From the NCBI GenBank assembly GCA_025548565.1, contig JAJLPB010000015.1:148129-212128 (forward strand): a stretch of 64,000 nt of DNA. Direction: 5' to 3'. Below the pieces are notes generated by a model that was given only the letters and a program-made list of their open reading frames with translations, searched no databases and was not told where the DNA came from. The stretch comes from Rugamonas sp. A1-17. GTDB lineage: Bacteria; Pseudomonadota; Gammaproteobacteria; Burkholderiales; Burkholderiaceae_D. The position numbers and the translations under genes were made by a program. Of the stretch, positions 35,007-43,694 are shown one piece after another (position 1 is the first letter of the stretch; every line of letters starts with the position of its first letter).

Positions 35007-36398
35007 ATGAGCAATTTAAAGATTTACAACACGCTGGCGCGTGACAAGCAGACATTCGTACCCATCGAGGCAGGCAAAGTCCGCATGTACGTCTGCGGCA
35101 TGACCATCTACGACTACTGCCACATCGGCCACGCCCGCATGATGATGGCGTTCGACGTGATGTACCGCTGGCTGATGGCCTCCGGCTACGAGGTCACGTA
35201 CGCGCGCAACATCACGGACATCGACGACAAGATCATCAAGCGCGCGGTCGAGAACGGCGAGACCATTTCGCAGCTGACCACCCGCTTCACCCGCTACATG
35301 GACGAGGACACCGGCGCGCTGGGCATCCTGCCGGCCACGCTGGTGCCGCGCGCCACCGAATACGTGCCGCAGATGCTGGCGCTGATCGAGACGCTGGAGT
35401 CCAAGGACTTGGCCTACCAGGGCGCGGACGGCGACGTCAACTATGCGGTGCGCAACTTCCCCAACTACGGCAAGCTGTCCGGCAAGTCGCTCGACGACCT
35501 GCGCGCCGGCGAGCGCGTCGACGTCAACACCGGCAAGCGCGATCCGCTGGACTTCGTGCTGTGGAAGGCGTCCAAGGAGTCCGAGCCGGACGAGGTCAAG
35601 TGGGATTCCAAGTGGGGCAAGGGCCGTCCGGGCTGGCACATCGAGTGCTCGGCCATGTGCTCGGCGCTGCTGGGCGAGCACTTCGACATCCACGGCGGCG
35701 GCGCGGACCTGCAGTTCCCGCACCACGAAAACGAGATCGCGCAGTCCGAAGGCGCGTTCGGCCACACCATGGTCAACTACTGGGTGCACAACGGCTTCGT
35801 GCGCGTGGATAACGAGAAGATGTCCAAATCGCTGGGCAACTTCTTCACCATCCGCGACGTGCTCAAGAAGTACGACGCCGAAGTGGTGCGCTTCTTCATC
35901 CTGCGCGCCCACTACCGCAGCCCGCTGAACTACTCGGACGCGCACCTGGACGACGCCCGCGTCGCGCTGACCCGCCTATACACCGCGCTGGACGGCGTGG
36001 AAGGCGACGGCCTGCCATTGGACTGGAGCGAGCCGTACGCGGTGCGCTTCGCCGAGGCCATGGACGACGACTTCAACACGCCGGTGGCGCTGGCCGTGCT
36101 GTTCGACCTGGTGAGCGAGCTGAACAAATCGAAATCGCCGGCCGTGGCGCGCCAGCTGAAGGCGCTGGCCGGCGTGATCGGCCTGCTGGCCCGCACGCCG
36201 CAGCAGTTCCGCCAGGCCGCCGTCGGCGATACCGACGCCTCCGGTGACGCCGCCATCGACGAGCAGATCGCCAGGCGCATCGAAGCCAAGAAGGCGCGCA
36301 ACTTCGCCGAATCGGACAAGATCCGCGCCGAGCTGCTGGCGGCCGGCATCATCCTCGAAGACAAGCCTGACGGCACGACCAACTGGCGCCGCGCATAA
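35007..36398 (+). CDS. cysS: cysteinyl-tRNA synthetase
   Basis: A 463-residue class I synthetase charging tRNA-Cys. The zinc cysteine is in YVCGMTIYDYCHIGHARMMM, which also carries the HIGH-type motif; further zinc ligands are in WHIECSAMCSALLG and FPHHENEIAQSEG, and KMSKSLGNF is the second class I signature. The C-terminal helical domain (about 330-463) binds the tRNA. Divergent from ppiA; the glycosylase gene overlaps its stop by one base (TAATG). Confidence 0.98.
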   Translation: MSNLKIYNTLARDKQTFVPIEAGKVRMYVCGMTIYDYCHIGHARMMMAFDVMYRWLMASGYEVTYARNITDIDDKIIKRAVENGETISQLTTRFTRYMDEDTGALGILPATLVPRATEYVPQMLALIETLESKDLAYQGADGDVNYAVRNFPNYGKLSGKSLDDLRAGERVDVNTGKRDPLDFVLWKASKESEPDEVKWDSKWGKGRPGWHIECSAMCSALLGEHFDIHGGGADLQFPHHENEIAQSEGAFGHTMVNYWVHNGFVRVDNEKMSKSLGNFFTIRDVLKKYDAEVVRFFILRAHYRSPLNYSDAHLDDARVALTRLYTALDGVEGDGLPLDWSEPYAVRFAEAMDDDFNTPVALAVLFDLVSELNKSKSPAVARQLKALAGVIGLLARTPQQFRQAAVGDTDASGDAAIDEQIARRIEAKKARNFAESDKIRAELLAAGIILEDKPDGTTNWRRA

Positions 36399-37057
36399 TG
36401 GTCACCGCCAAGGATAACGAGGGCGCAGGCGGGCCGGTATCGGCCGTGCCGCCGTACTGGGAAGAGGCCAAGATCGAGCTCATGAAGCGGGACCGCATCA
36501 TGAAAAAGCTGATCCCGCAATTTGGCGACCTGCACCTGGTCGGCCATGACGACCCGTTCACCACCTTGGCGCGCTCCATCGTCGGCCAGCAAGTGACCAC
36601 CAAGGCGGCCGACACCGCCTGGAAAAAACTGCTCCAGGTCAGCCCGAAGTGCACGCCGGCGCAGATCATCAAGGCTGGCGCCGAGCAATTGGCGGGCTGC
36701 GGCCTGTCCAAGCGCAAGACCGAATACATCCTCGACCTGGCCGACCACTTCAAGAACAAGCGCGTCCACACCAGCCAGTGGGACCAGATGGATGACGAAG
36801 CCGTCATCGCCGAGCTGGTGCAGATCCGCGGCATCGGCCGCTGGACAGCCGAGATGTTTTTGATATTTAATCTGCTGCGGCCCAACGTTTTGCCGCTCGA
36901 TGACCCCGGTCTGATCCAGGGCATCAGCCAGAATTATTTTTCCGGCGAACCTGTGTCCCGCAGCGATGCGCGCGAGGTCTCGGCCAATTGGGAGCCCTGG
37001 CGCACGGTCGCCACCTGGTACTTATGGCGTAGCCTGGACCCTGTTGCTGTAGAATAG
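36398..37057 (+). CDS. DNA-3-methyladenine glycosylase (HhH-GPD superfamily)
   Basis: A 219-residue base-excision repair enzyme. The helix-hairpin-helix is ELVQIRGIGRWTAEMFLIFNL (residues about 140-160) followed by the catalytic Asp of the GPD region in PLDDPGLIQGI. The N-terminal half has SIVGQQVTTKAADT, typical of AlkA-type glycosylases. It removes alkylated bases such as 3-methyladenine. It is shorter than E. coli AlkA, lacking its N-terminal domain. The start overlaps the cysS stop, and accA follows within 65 bases. Confidence 0.92.
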   Translation: MVTAKDNEGAGGPVSAVPPYWEEAKIELMKRDRIMKKLIPQFGDLHLVGHDDPFTTLARSIVGQQVTTKAADTAWKKLLQVSPKCTPAQIIKAGAEQLAGCGLSKRKTEYILDLADHFKNKRVHTSQWDQMDDEAVIAELVQIRGIGRWTAEMFLIFNLLRPNVLPLDDPGLIQGISQNYFSGEPVSRSDAREVSANWEPWRTVATWYLWRSLDPVAVE

Positions 37058-37121
37058 ATGCTCTAATCGCTGTGCGAGGCATTTTTGTGCGCGCATGGCT
37101 GAGAATAAACACGGAGGTACA

Positions 37122-38096
37122 ATGACCAAAACGACTTTCCTCAACTTTGAGCAACCGATCGCCGAACTCGATGGCAAAATCGAAGAGCTGCGTTTCGTGC
37201 AGGACGATTCGGCTGTCGACATCTCTGAGGAGATCGACCGTCTGGCCAAAAAAAGCCAGCAACTGACCAAAGACATCTACGCCAAGCTGACCCCCTGGCA
37301 GGTCGCGCAGATCGCGCGCCACCCGCAGCGTCCTTACACCATGGACTATGTGAACGAAATCTTCACCGACTTCCACGAACTGCACGGCGACCGCAGCTAT
37401 GCGGACGACCTGTCGGTGGTGGGCGGCCTGGCGCGCTTCAACGGCCAGGCTTGCATGGTCATCGGCCACCAGAAGGGCCGCGACACCAAAGAACGCGCGA
37501 TGCGCAACTTCGGCATGCCGAAGCCGGAAGGCTACCGCAAGGCCATGCGCCTGATGAAGCTGGCCGAGAAGTTCGGCATCCCGATCTTCACCTTTGTCGA
37601 CACGCCGGGCGCGTTCCCGGGCATCGACGCGGAAGAGCGCGGCCAGTCGGAAGCGATCGGCCACAACCTGTACGTGATGGCGGAACTGAAAGTGCCGCTG
37701 ATCGCCACCATCATCGGCGAAGGCGGCTCCGGCGGCGCGCTGGCGATCGCGGTCGGCGACGCGGTGCTGATGCTGCAATACGCGACCTACTCGGTGATCT
37801 CGCCGGAAGGCTGCGCCTCGATTTTGTGGAAGACGTCCGAGCGCGCCGCCGATGCGGCCGAAGCGCTGGGCCTGACCGCGCACCGTCTGAAGGCCATGGG
37901 CCTGATCGATAAGATCGTCAGCGAGCCGCTGGGCGGCGCGCACCGCGATCCGAAGCAGATGGCCACGCTGCTCAAGCGCGCGCTGGCTGATTCGCTGCGT
38001 CAGTTCCACGGCATGAAGACCAAGGACCTGCTGGAAGCGCGTCACGAGAAGCTGATGAGCTACGGTAAGTTCAAAGAAACCACGCCGCAAGAGTAA
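37122..38096 (+). CDS. accA: acetyl-CoA carboxylase carboxyltransferase subunit alpha
   Basis: A 324-residue subunit that, with AccD, transfers CO2 from carboxybiotin to acetyl-CoA, the committed step of fatty acid synthesis. Signature segments: FLNFEQPIAELDGKIEEL, HPQRPYTMDYV, GRDTKERAMRNFGMPKPEGYRKA, FVDTPGAFPGIDAEERGQSEAI and GEGGSGGALAIAVGD. ATG 37122 was chosen because GGAGGT lies at 37113-37118; a longer frame start at 37095 has no such site. A strong terminator follows. Confidence 0.97.
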   Translation: MTKTTFLNFEQPIAELDGKIEELRFVQDDSAVDISEEIDRLAKKSQQLTKDIYAKLTPWQVAQIARHPQRPYTMDYVNEIFTDFHELHGDRSYADDLSVVGGLARFNGQACMVIGHQKGRDTKERAMRNFGMPKPEGYRKAMRLMKLAEKFGIPIFTFVDTPGAFPGIDAEERGQSEAIGHNLYVMAELKVPLIATIIGEGGSGGALAIAVGDAVLMLQYATYSVISPEGCASILWKTSERAADAAEALGLTAHRLKAMGLIDKIVSEPLGGAHRDPKQMATLLKRALADSLRQFHGMKTKDLLEARHEKLMSYGKFKETTPQE

Positions 38097-38118
38097 TCAC
38101 GCGCGGCACGACACCACG

Positions 38119-38145
38119 ACCGGGGGCCCTTGCCCCCGGTTTGCA
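38119..38145 (+). terminator. terminator after accA
   Basis: Nine-base stem ACCGGGGGC (38119-38127) with GCCCCCGGT (38132-38140), 4-base loop, followed by a short T-rich run. Confidence 0.8.
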
Positions 38146-38159
38146 TTTTGGAGCAGCAA

Positions 38160-39572
38160 TTGAAGAAGCAACAGATCCCGACCTTGACCTCAACCTTCGA
38201 ACAGGCCGTCACGGCGGCGCTGGCGCAGCAGGGGGAGGGTGCTGCACGCATGGCCGTGGCCCTCAGCGGCGGCCTCGACTCGTCGGCGCTGCTCCACCTG
38301 GCGCACGCCTACGCGCAGGCGCATGGCGTGGCCTTGTACGCCTTCCACGTCCACCACGGCCTCAGCGCCAACGCCGACGCCTGGCTGGCGCACTGCGAGC
38401 AAGCCTGCGCCGCGCTGGGCGTCACCTTCGAAGCGCGCCGCGTGCAACTGGCCAACCAGCAGAAGAGCGGCACCGAGGCGGCCGCCCGCAAGGTGCGTTA
38501 CGCCGCGCTGGGCGCGCTGTGCGCCGCGCACGAGGTCAAGCTGCTGCTGACCGCGCACCACCTCGACGACCAGGCCGAGACGGTGCTGCTGCAACTGCTG
38601 CGCGGCTCCGGCCCGGCCGGGCTGTCCGGCATGGACGCGGCCAACGCCGCGCCCGAGCTGCTGGCCAATCCGGACCTGGTGATGGCGCGTCCGCTGCTGC
38701 CGGCCTCGCGCAAGCAGCTGGCCGCGTATGTTGCCGAACACAACATCGTCTACATCAATGATGAATCCAACGACGACCCGCGCTTCGCCCGCAACGCGTT
38801 GCGCCACAAGGTGATGCCGGCGCTGGACGAGGCCTTTCCCGGCTACCAGGAACGCTTCGCGCGCAGCGCCCAGCACGCGCAATCGGCCCAGCGGCTGCTG
38901 ACCGAGCTGGCGCAGCAGGACCTGGCGCTGTGCCTGGTCGACGACTGCATCGACATCGCCAAGCTGCGCATGCTCAGCCTGGACCGCGGCTACAACATGC
39001 TGCGCCACTGGTTCGGCACCCGCCAGCTGCGCATGCCGAGCGCGGCGTGGCTGGCCGAGATGGTGGCCCAGCTGCTCGAAGCGCGCGACGGCGCCCAGCC
39101 GCTGGTCACGCATCCCGACTGTCACGTCCGCCGCCATCGCGACCGCCTGCACATCACGCCCAAGCTGGCCGACCTGGAAGGCACGCGCGAAGACGAGTTC
39201 GATAAAACGCCGGGCACCACCTTCCACTGGAACGGCGAAACCGAGCTGGCCTTCCCGGCCTACGGCGGCGTGTTGCATTTCGACCCGGCCGGCGAAGGCG
39301 AGGGCGGGCTGGCAGCGGACTGGCTGCGCGGCCAGCCCCTGCTGATCGAATTCCGCAAGGGCGGCGAGCGCCTCAAACCGGCCCACAACCGGCCGACGCG
39401 CGGACTCAAGTATCATTACCAGGCGCTGGATATTCCGGCCTGGGAGCGCTCGCGCCTGCCCGTGGTGAGCGCCGGCAAGCAAGTGTTGTTCGCGGCCGGG
39501 GTGGGCATGGATTGCAACCATCTGGTGGATGAAGGCGTTTCACGCTGGCGCCTGCGTTGGCAGGCTGTATAG
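38160..39572 (+). CDS. tilS: tRNA(Ile)-lysidine synthetase
   Basis: A 470-residue PP-loop ATPase that adds lysine to C34 of tRNA-Ile(CAU), so that it reads AUA rather than AUG. The PP-loop is VALSGGLDSSALLHLAHA; HHLDDQAETVLLQLLRGSG is the second family motif. The C-terminal TilS domains (about 370-470) contain LLIEFRKGGERLKP. A TTG start at 38160 (MKKQQIPTLTST) is chosen because GGAG (38150-38153) is 6 bases upstream; the longer frame from 38130 runs through the accA terminator. Confidence 0.95.
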   Translation: MKKQQIPTLTSTFEQAVTAALAQQGEGAARMAVALSGGLDSSALLHLAHAYAQAHGVALYAFHVHHGLSANADAWLAHCEQACAALGVTFEARRVQLANQQKSGTEAAARKVRYAALGALCAAHEVKLLLTAHHLDDQAETVLLQLLRGSGPAGLSGMDAANAAPELLANPDLVMARPLLPASRKQLAAYVAEHNIVYINDESNDDPRFARNALRHKVMPALDEAFPGYQERFARSAQHAQSAQRLLTELAQQDLALCLVDDCIDIAKLRMLSLDRGYNMLRHWFGTRQLRMPSAAWLAEMVAQLLEARDGAQPLVTHPDCHVRRHRDRLHITPKLADLEGTREDEFDKTPGTTFHWNGETELAFPAYGGVLHFDPAGEGEGGLAADWLRGQPLLIEFRKGGERLKPAHNRPTRGLKYHYQALDIPAWERSRLPVVSAGKQVLFAAGVGMDCNHLVDEGVSRWRLRWQAV

Positions 39573-39715
39573 ACAATCGGGCTCATGTGCCGAATTTTGT
39601 ATGTAGATATGTCTATTCGGTATGACATTATGAGTTTTTTGACTTGTTATTTTGCAGTGCGGCATGTAGAGTTAAGGGTTCCATTTACCTTTATTTGAGC
39701 GGAAAACTCACTGTT

Positions 39716-40963
39716 ATGGCTTTAATCGTGCACAAATACGGCGGTACGTCGATGGGTTCGACGGACCGTATCAAGAACGTGGCGCAGCGTGTCGCCAAGT
39801 GGCATGACGCCGGGCACCGCATCGTCGTCGTACCGTCCGCCATGTCCGGCGAGACCAATCGCCTGATCGCGCTGGCCAAGGAAATCCAGGCCCAGCCCGA
39901 CCCGCGCGAGCTGGACATGATCGCCTCCACCGGCGAGCAGGTCTCGGTCGGCCTGCTGTCGATGGCGCTGCTGGCGATTGGCAAGAAGGCCGTGTCCTAC
40001 GCCGGCTGGCAAGTCGCGATTAAAACCGATTCCGCTTTCACCAAGGCCCGCATCCAGTCGATCGACAACGAGAAGGTCAACCGCGACCTGGACGACGGCA
40101 AGATCGTCATCATCACCGGCTTCCAGGGCGTGGACGAGGGCGGCAATATCTCGACCCTCGGCCGCGGCGGCTCGGACACCTCCGCCGTGGCGATCGCCGC
40201 CGCGATGAAGGCCGATGAATGCCTGATCTTCACCGACGTCGACGGCGTCTACACGACCGACCCGCGCGTGGTATCGGAAGCGCGCCGCCTGAAGGCGATC
40301 ACGTTCGAGGAAATGCTGGAACTGGCGTCGCTGGGCTCGAAAGTGCTGCAGACGCGCTCGGTGGAATTCGCCGGCAACTATCGCGTGCCGACCCGCGTAC
40401 TGTCGTCGCTGACCGACCCAATGCTGGACCTGGAAGTAGAAGCCAACTCGGGCACCCTGATTTCGTTTGAGGAAGACACACACATGGAACAAGCAGTCAT
40501 CTCCGGTATCGCGTTCAACCGCGATGAGGCCAAAATCACCGTGCTGGGCGTGCCAGACCGTCCAGGCGTGGCGTACCACATCCTGGGCCCGGTGGCCGAT
40601 GCCAACATCGAAGTCGACATGATCATACAGAATCAGTCGGTCGACGGTAAAACGGATTTCACCTTCACCGTCTCGCGCAACGACTACCAGCGCGCCATCG
40701 ACGTGCTCAACAGTACCAAGGCGGAACTGGGCGCGGCCAGCATCACCGGCGACGCCAAGGTCTCGAAGATCTCGGTGGTGGGCGTGGGCATGCGCTCGCA
40801 CGTGGGCGTGGCCTCGCAGATGTTCCGCACGCTGTCGGAAGAGGGCATCAACATCATGATGATCTCCACGTCCGAGATCAAGATTTCGGTGCTGATCGAC
40901 GAAAAATACATGGAACTGGCGGTCCGCGCGCTGCACAAAGCGTTCGAACTGGAAAAGGCATAA
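39716..40963 (+). CDS. lysC: aspartate kinase
   Basis: A 415-residue enzyme phosphorylating L-aspartate, the entry to lysine, threonine and methionine synthesis. The kinase domain begins ALIVHKYGGTSMGSTDRI and includes TLGRGGSDTSAVAIAAAM and FTDVDGVYTTDPRV. Two ACT domains follow (about 265-335 and 345-410, ITVLGVPDRPGVAYHILGP and ISVVGVGMRSHVGVASQMF), the usual lysine/threonine feedback sites. ATG 39716 is supported by GCGGAAAA upstream. Confidence 0.97.
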   Translation: MALIVHKYGGTSMGSTDRIKNVAQRVAKWHDAGHRIVVVPSAMSGETNRLIALAKEIQAQPDPRELDMIASTGEQVSVGLLSMALLAIGKKAVSYAGWQVAIKTDSAFTKARIQSIDNEKVNRDLDDGKIVIITGFQGVDEGGNISTLGRGGSDTSAVAIAAAMKADECLIFTDVDGVYTTDPRVVSEARRLKAITFEEMLELASLGSKVLQTRSVEFAGNYRVPTRVLSSLTDPMLDLEVEANSGTLISFEEDTHMEQAVISGIAFNRDEAKITVLGVPDRPGVAYHILGPVADANIEVDMIIQNQSVDGKTDFTFTVSRNDYQRAIDVLNSTKAELGAASITGDAKVSKISVVGVGMRSHVGVASQMFRTLSEEGINIMMISTSEIKISVLIDEKYMELAVRALHKAFELEKA

Positions 40964-40991
40964 ATTTTTCGAAAATTATCGTCAGGTAGCC

Positions 40992-41020
40992 TTGACCAAA
41001 GTGGTCTCGCTCTATACTAT
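40992..41020 (+). promoter_or_regulatory. sigma70 promoter of tRNA-Ser
   Basis: TTGACC (40992-40997), 17-base spacer, TACTAT (41015-41020), about 57 bases upstream of the mature tRNA 5' end. Confidence 0.75.
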
Positions 41021-41077
41021 GACGGTCGTCTGCTCTAGCGCAGTTTGGCAGAAAAGACATAGTTGAGTAATCGACTA

Positions 41078-41170
41078 GGAGACGTGGCCGAGTGGCCGAA
41101 GGCACATCCCTGCTAAGGATGCATACGGCTTATACCTGTATCGTGGGTTCGAATCCCACCGTCTCCGCCA
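41078..41170 (+). tRNA. tRNA-Ser (anticodon GCT)
   Basis: A 93-base class II tRNA with encoded CCA. Acceptor stem GGAGACG/CGTCTCC, discriminator G, anticodon stem CATCC/GGATG with loop CTGCTAA (GCT), long variable arm, TTCGAATCC T-loop. An integrase gene remnant starts 167 bases downstream on the same strand, so this tRNA is the attachment site of a former island. Confidence 0.97.
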
Positions 41171-41204
41171 GAATTAGTTCCTGGTAGTTCCACGAACGTC
41201 AAAC

Positions 41205-41240
41205 AACCCGCAGTTCTCGCTCTGAGACTGCGGGTTTTTT
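41205..41240 (+). terminator. terminator of tRNA-Ser
   Basis: AACCCGCAGT (41205-41214) pairs with ACTGCGGGTT (41227-41236), followed by a T-run. Confidence 0.85.
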
Positions 41241-41278
41241 GTTTTACACTGTCCAGCAAAGTCCGCGGCATTCCGATC

Positions 41279-41337
41279 TTTTTGGGGGCCTTTTTGGGGG
41301 CCTTTTCAAAGTTCTGTTTGAGAAAGGCCCCCAAAAA
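41279..41337. repeat. tandem and inverted repeats at the integrase start
   Basis: TTTTTGGGGGCC occurs twice in tandem (41279-41290 and 41291-41302); the second copy plus TTT forms a perfect 15-base inverted repeat with AAAGGCCCCCAAAAA (41323-41337), whose last A is the first base of the integrase ATG. These may be arm-type integrase sites or a translation-blocking hairpin. Confidence 0.7.
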
Positions 41338-42179
41338 TGCCGAAAGTCGTCGCACCCCTTACCGATCTCACTATCAAACGCGCGAGACCCAAGGACAAGC
41401 CTTATAAACTGGCCGATGGCGGCGGCCTTTATCTGGAGGTCATGCCGTCGGGCGGCAGGTACTGGCGGATGAAATATCGGCGCCTGGACGGGAAAGAGGA
41501 CAAGTTGCATTTCGGGTCCTATCCAGACTTGTCTTTGGCGATGGTCCGCGACATGCGCACCCAGGCGCGCAAACTTTTAGCGTCGGGCGAGGATCCGGGA
41601 GAGGCGCGGCGCAAGGCTGCGAGGGCTGCTTTAGAGGCCAATAGCGCAACGTTCGACCAGATCACCCGAGAATGGCATGGGGGGAAGCTGGGTAGCTGGA
41701 GCGAGAGTACGGCAAAGAACATCCTTCATCGCTTCGAGATGGACATCTTTCCCGCTGTGGGGCACGTTCCTATCGCGAAGGTGACAGCACAGATGATGCT
41801 ATCCGCAGTCCGCAAGATCGAAGAGCGGGGCGCGCTGGAGGTCGCCAAGCGCTTGACGGCGGACTGTTCGCGGGTTTTCACCTATGCTGAACATATCGAA
41901 AAGATTGATCGCAATCCTGCAGCCATGCTGCATAAAGTGCTGCGGCCACGCGAGCAGGGACATTTCGCCGCGATAGACGCGGACCGGTTGCCTGAGTTTT
42001 TAGTTTCCTTGTACACCAATGTCGCGTGTATGGGCCCGGTAACGCGCATCGCCACTTGGCTGATGATGTATCTGTTTGTGCGGACCAGTGAGCTGATCGA
42101 GACGCCCTCTGACGAGCCCGATTTCAAGAACGAGGCCTCGCAGGCCATGGTGGACGCCCAAGCGGTCGACGAGGGGTGA
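41337..42179 (+). pseudogene. P4-type tyrosine integrase, truncated
   Basis: The 280-residue product has the N-terminal arm-DNA-binding domain (DUF4102 type, LADGGGLYLEVMPSGGRYWRMKYR; residues 5-95) and the core-binding domain (about 105-200). It reaches only the first part of the catalytic domain: WLMMYLFVRTSELIE, where the first catalytic Arg lies. The family pattern ends there and continues with unrelated residues to a stop. The remaining catalytic His, Arg and Tyr are missing (intact proteins are about 400 residues), so it cannot recombine DNA. It lies directly downstream of tRNA-Ser, the classic position. Confidence 0.85.
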
Positions 42180-42269
42180 CCGTGGAGCGCGTCGACCATC
42201 TCGATTTCGACCTCACTCCAGCCCAGGCGCTGGCGCAATTCCTCAAGCGGGCGGCAAGGGATCAGCATC

Positions 42270-42419
42270 ATGCGTCTGAAGGAAGTCACGGCGGTCTGCG
42301 GCAAGTCGCGGGCCGCGGTCTACACGGCGATCCTCAAGGGAGAGTTCCCGCAGTCAAGTCAAGCTCTCGGCACGAACGTCGGGATGGACATGGAAAAGGA
42401 TATGTTGCGGCGGCAATAG
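42270..42419 (+). pseudogene. AlpA-like regulator fragment
   Basis: A 49-residue frame beginning MRLKEVTAVCGKSRAAVYTAILKG, which is the helix-turn-helix of AlpA/excisionase-type phage regulators. After EFP the family pattern (usually VKLG..VGW) breaks down. AlpA proteins control integrase expression in P4-like elements, so this belongs to the same lost island as the truncated integrase. Confidence 0.55.
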
Positions 42420-42625
42420 GTGGTAATACTGCAACGATTATAAGTTTTTCACAAGAAGACTTTCCATAGTAAAAACTTTGTCTGATAGTATAATTGTTAT
42501 TTTCGTAATTCATCGGTTATTCTTCGTTGTGCGCATGGTTGTGACGTTACAAGTTCACATTGCTCAGAACTGGAGGTTTCGGCCGCCTTGGCGAGCTCCC
42601 TTATTGGCGGCATTGGTTAGCGATT
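42420..42625. other. AT-rich region upstream of the secretion operon
   Basis: No supported gene. A perfect TATAAT at 42489-42494 could be the -10 of the operon, but no matching -35 is evident at 16-18 bases. GGAGG at 42572-42576 is a possible ribosome-binding site for an alternative upstream start of the next gene. Confidence 0.4.
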
Positions 42626-43177
42626 ATGAGTTCAGGTATTGTCGGGTTTTTCAAGTTTCATCTCTTGCGCATAATGCGCGCGCAGCCTGTGAGCGCCAGT
42701 CTCACGCTTATGACTGTCCTAATGCTGGCCGTTGGCGTGGCGGTTTGGCTGGAGGCCTGCCATCAGCTGGAATCAACTAACGCGCAGCTCGCCCAGTTGC
42801 AGAAGCAAGCCTACAAACTGACTTCGGCCAGCCGCATGCCCGTTGCGGCGACCATGATTCGGCCCGTTTTACCTTGGTTTCAGAGCGCCGAATTGTCCGA
42901 CCAACTCAGACGGGTTGCCGATGCCTCTGGCGTTCCATATGACGAGGTCAACTACAACCTCGAAGACGGCGCCCAGCAGCCATTTCTGCGTTATCGCATC
43001 AACATGACGGTCGCCGCCGGCTATCCGGCCGTCCGACGCTTCGTCGCCGGATTACAGTCCACCTTGGCGAATATCGAGTTGGACGCCATCACGTGCAAAC
43101 GCGCGGATATTGCTACGATGTCGCCGACCTGCGAGTTGGCTTTTTCTGCATTCTTCAGGAAGGATGTACGTGGATAA
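42626..43177 (+). CDS. PilO/GspM-like inner-membrane protein of the secretion-like operon
   Basis: A 183-residue bitopic protein: one transmembrane helix (about 24-44, SLTLMTVLMLAVGVAVWLEA), a coiled coil (48-65) and a C-terminal ferredoxin-like domain (about 120-180, FLRYRINMTVAAGYPAVRRFVAGLQ) as in PilO and GspM. These assemble the inner-membrane platform that connects the ATPase to the secretin. ATG 42626 is tentative since its ribosome-binding site is weak. First gene of an operon; the next gene overlaps its stop by 8 bases. Confidence 0.7.
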   Translation: MSSGIVGFFKFHLLRIMRAQPVSASLTLMTVLMLAVGVAVWLEACHQLESTNAQLAQLQKQAYKLTSASRMPVAATMIRPVLPWFQSAELSDQLRRVADASGVPYDEVNYNLEDGAQQPFLRYRINMTVAAGYPAVRRFVAGLQSTLANIELDAITCKRADIATMSPTCELAFSAFFRKDVRG

Positions 43178-43691
43178 ACGCGCCCGCGTGCGATGGACCG
43201 TACTGCTCGCGGCGCTGGCCGCCACAGTCTGCACCATCTGGATGCTAGCTGGCGAAGGGGGCGTTGCCGTGGTGTCTGCTCCTGCGTTGAGGCGTCCCGC
43301 CATTCCTCCCCAAATGCTGGCCGAGTCCGATACCGAAACGCCGACTGATGATGGCTTGCTGGGGGGCGGCGACCCGTTTGCGCCGCGCGGATGGGGCCAA
43401 CCAGCGCCACCGCCTCCGGCACCGGTGGTTCAGGCTGAAGCCGTCGCGGTGGCCCCGTTGGATCTGACCCCGCAAGCGCCAGTCTTGCCTTTTCGCTTTG
43501 TCGGCAGCATGAACGACAACGCCGAGCAACTGGTGTATTTGGCGCGCGGCGAACAGGCGTTGGTCGCCCGCACGGGAGACGTGCTTGAAGGGACGTACAG
43601 AGTACTGGCTATCACCCAAGGCCAGATCGAATTCGAATATATTCCAACCGGCGTCAAGCAAACATTGACGCTTCCTGCCCGTGACAACTAA
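43170..43691 (+). CDS. PilP/GspC-like periplasmic linker protein
   Basis: A 173-residue protein: N-terminal membrane anchor (residues 8-26), a long Pro/Ala-rich linker containing GGGDPFAPRGWG, and a small C-terminal beta domain (about 105-170, FRFVGSMNDNAEQLVYLARGEQALVARTGDVLEGTYRVLAI) resembling the PilP and GspC homology-region domain that contacts the secretin. The GTG at 43170 was preferred over ATG 43164 because AGGAAGG (43157-43163) is then 6 bases away. It sits between the PilO-like and secretin genes, the order of pilO-pilP-pilQ. Confidence 0.7.
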   Translation: MDKRARVRWTVLLAALAATVCTIWMLAGEGGVAVVSAPALRRPAIPPQMLAESDTETPTDDGLLGGGDPFAPRGWGQPAPPPPAPVVQAEAVAVAPLDLTPQAPVLPFRFVGSMNDNAEQLVYLARGEQALVARTGDVLEGTYRVLAITQGQIEFEYIPTGVKQTLTLPARDN

Positions 43692-43694
43692 TCC

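Noticed and set aside
39573..39715. Possible lysine riboswitch upstream of lysC
   Set aside because: The leader is only about 140 bases and lacks the L-box core sequences; betaproteobacterial lysC is normally regulated by ACT feedback.
42176..42469. 97-residue plus-strand frame after the integrase
   Set aside because: It overlaps the AlpA fragment in another frame, has no ribosome-binding site and no family resemblance beyond its first residues.
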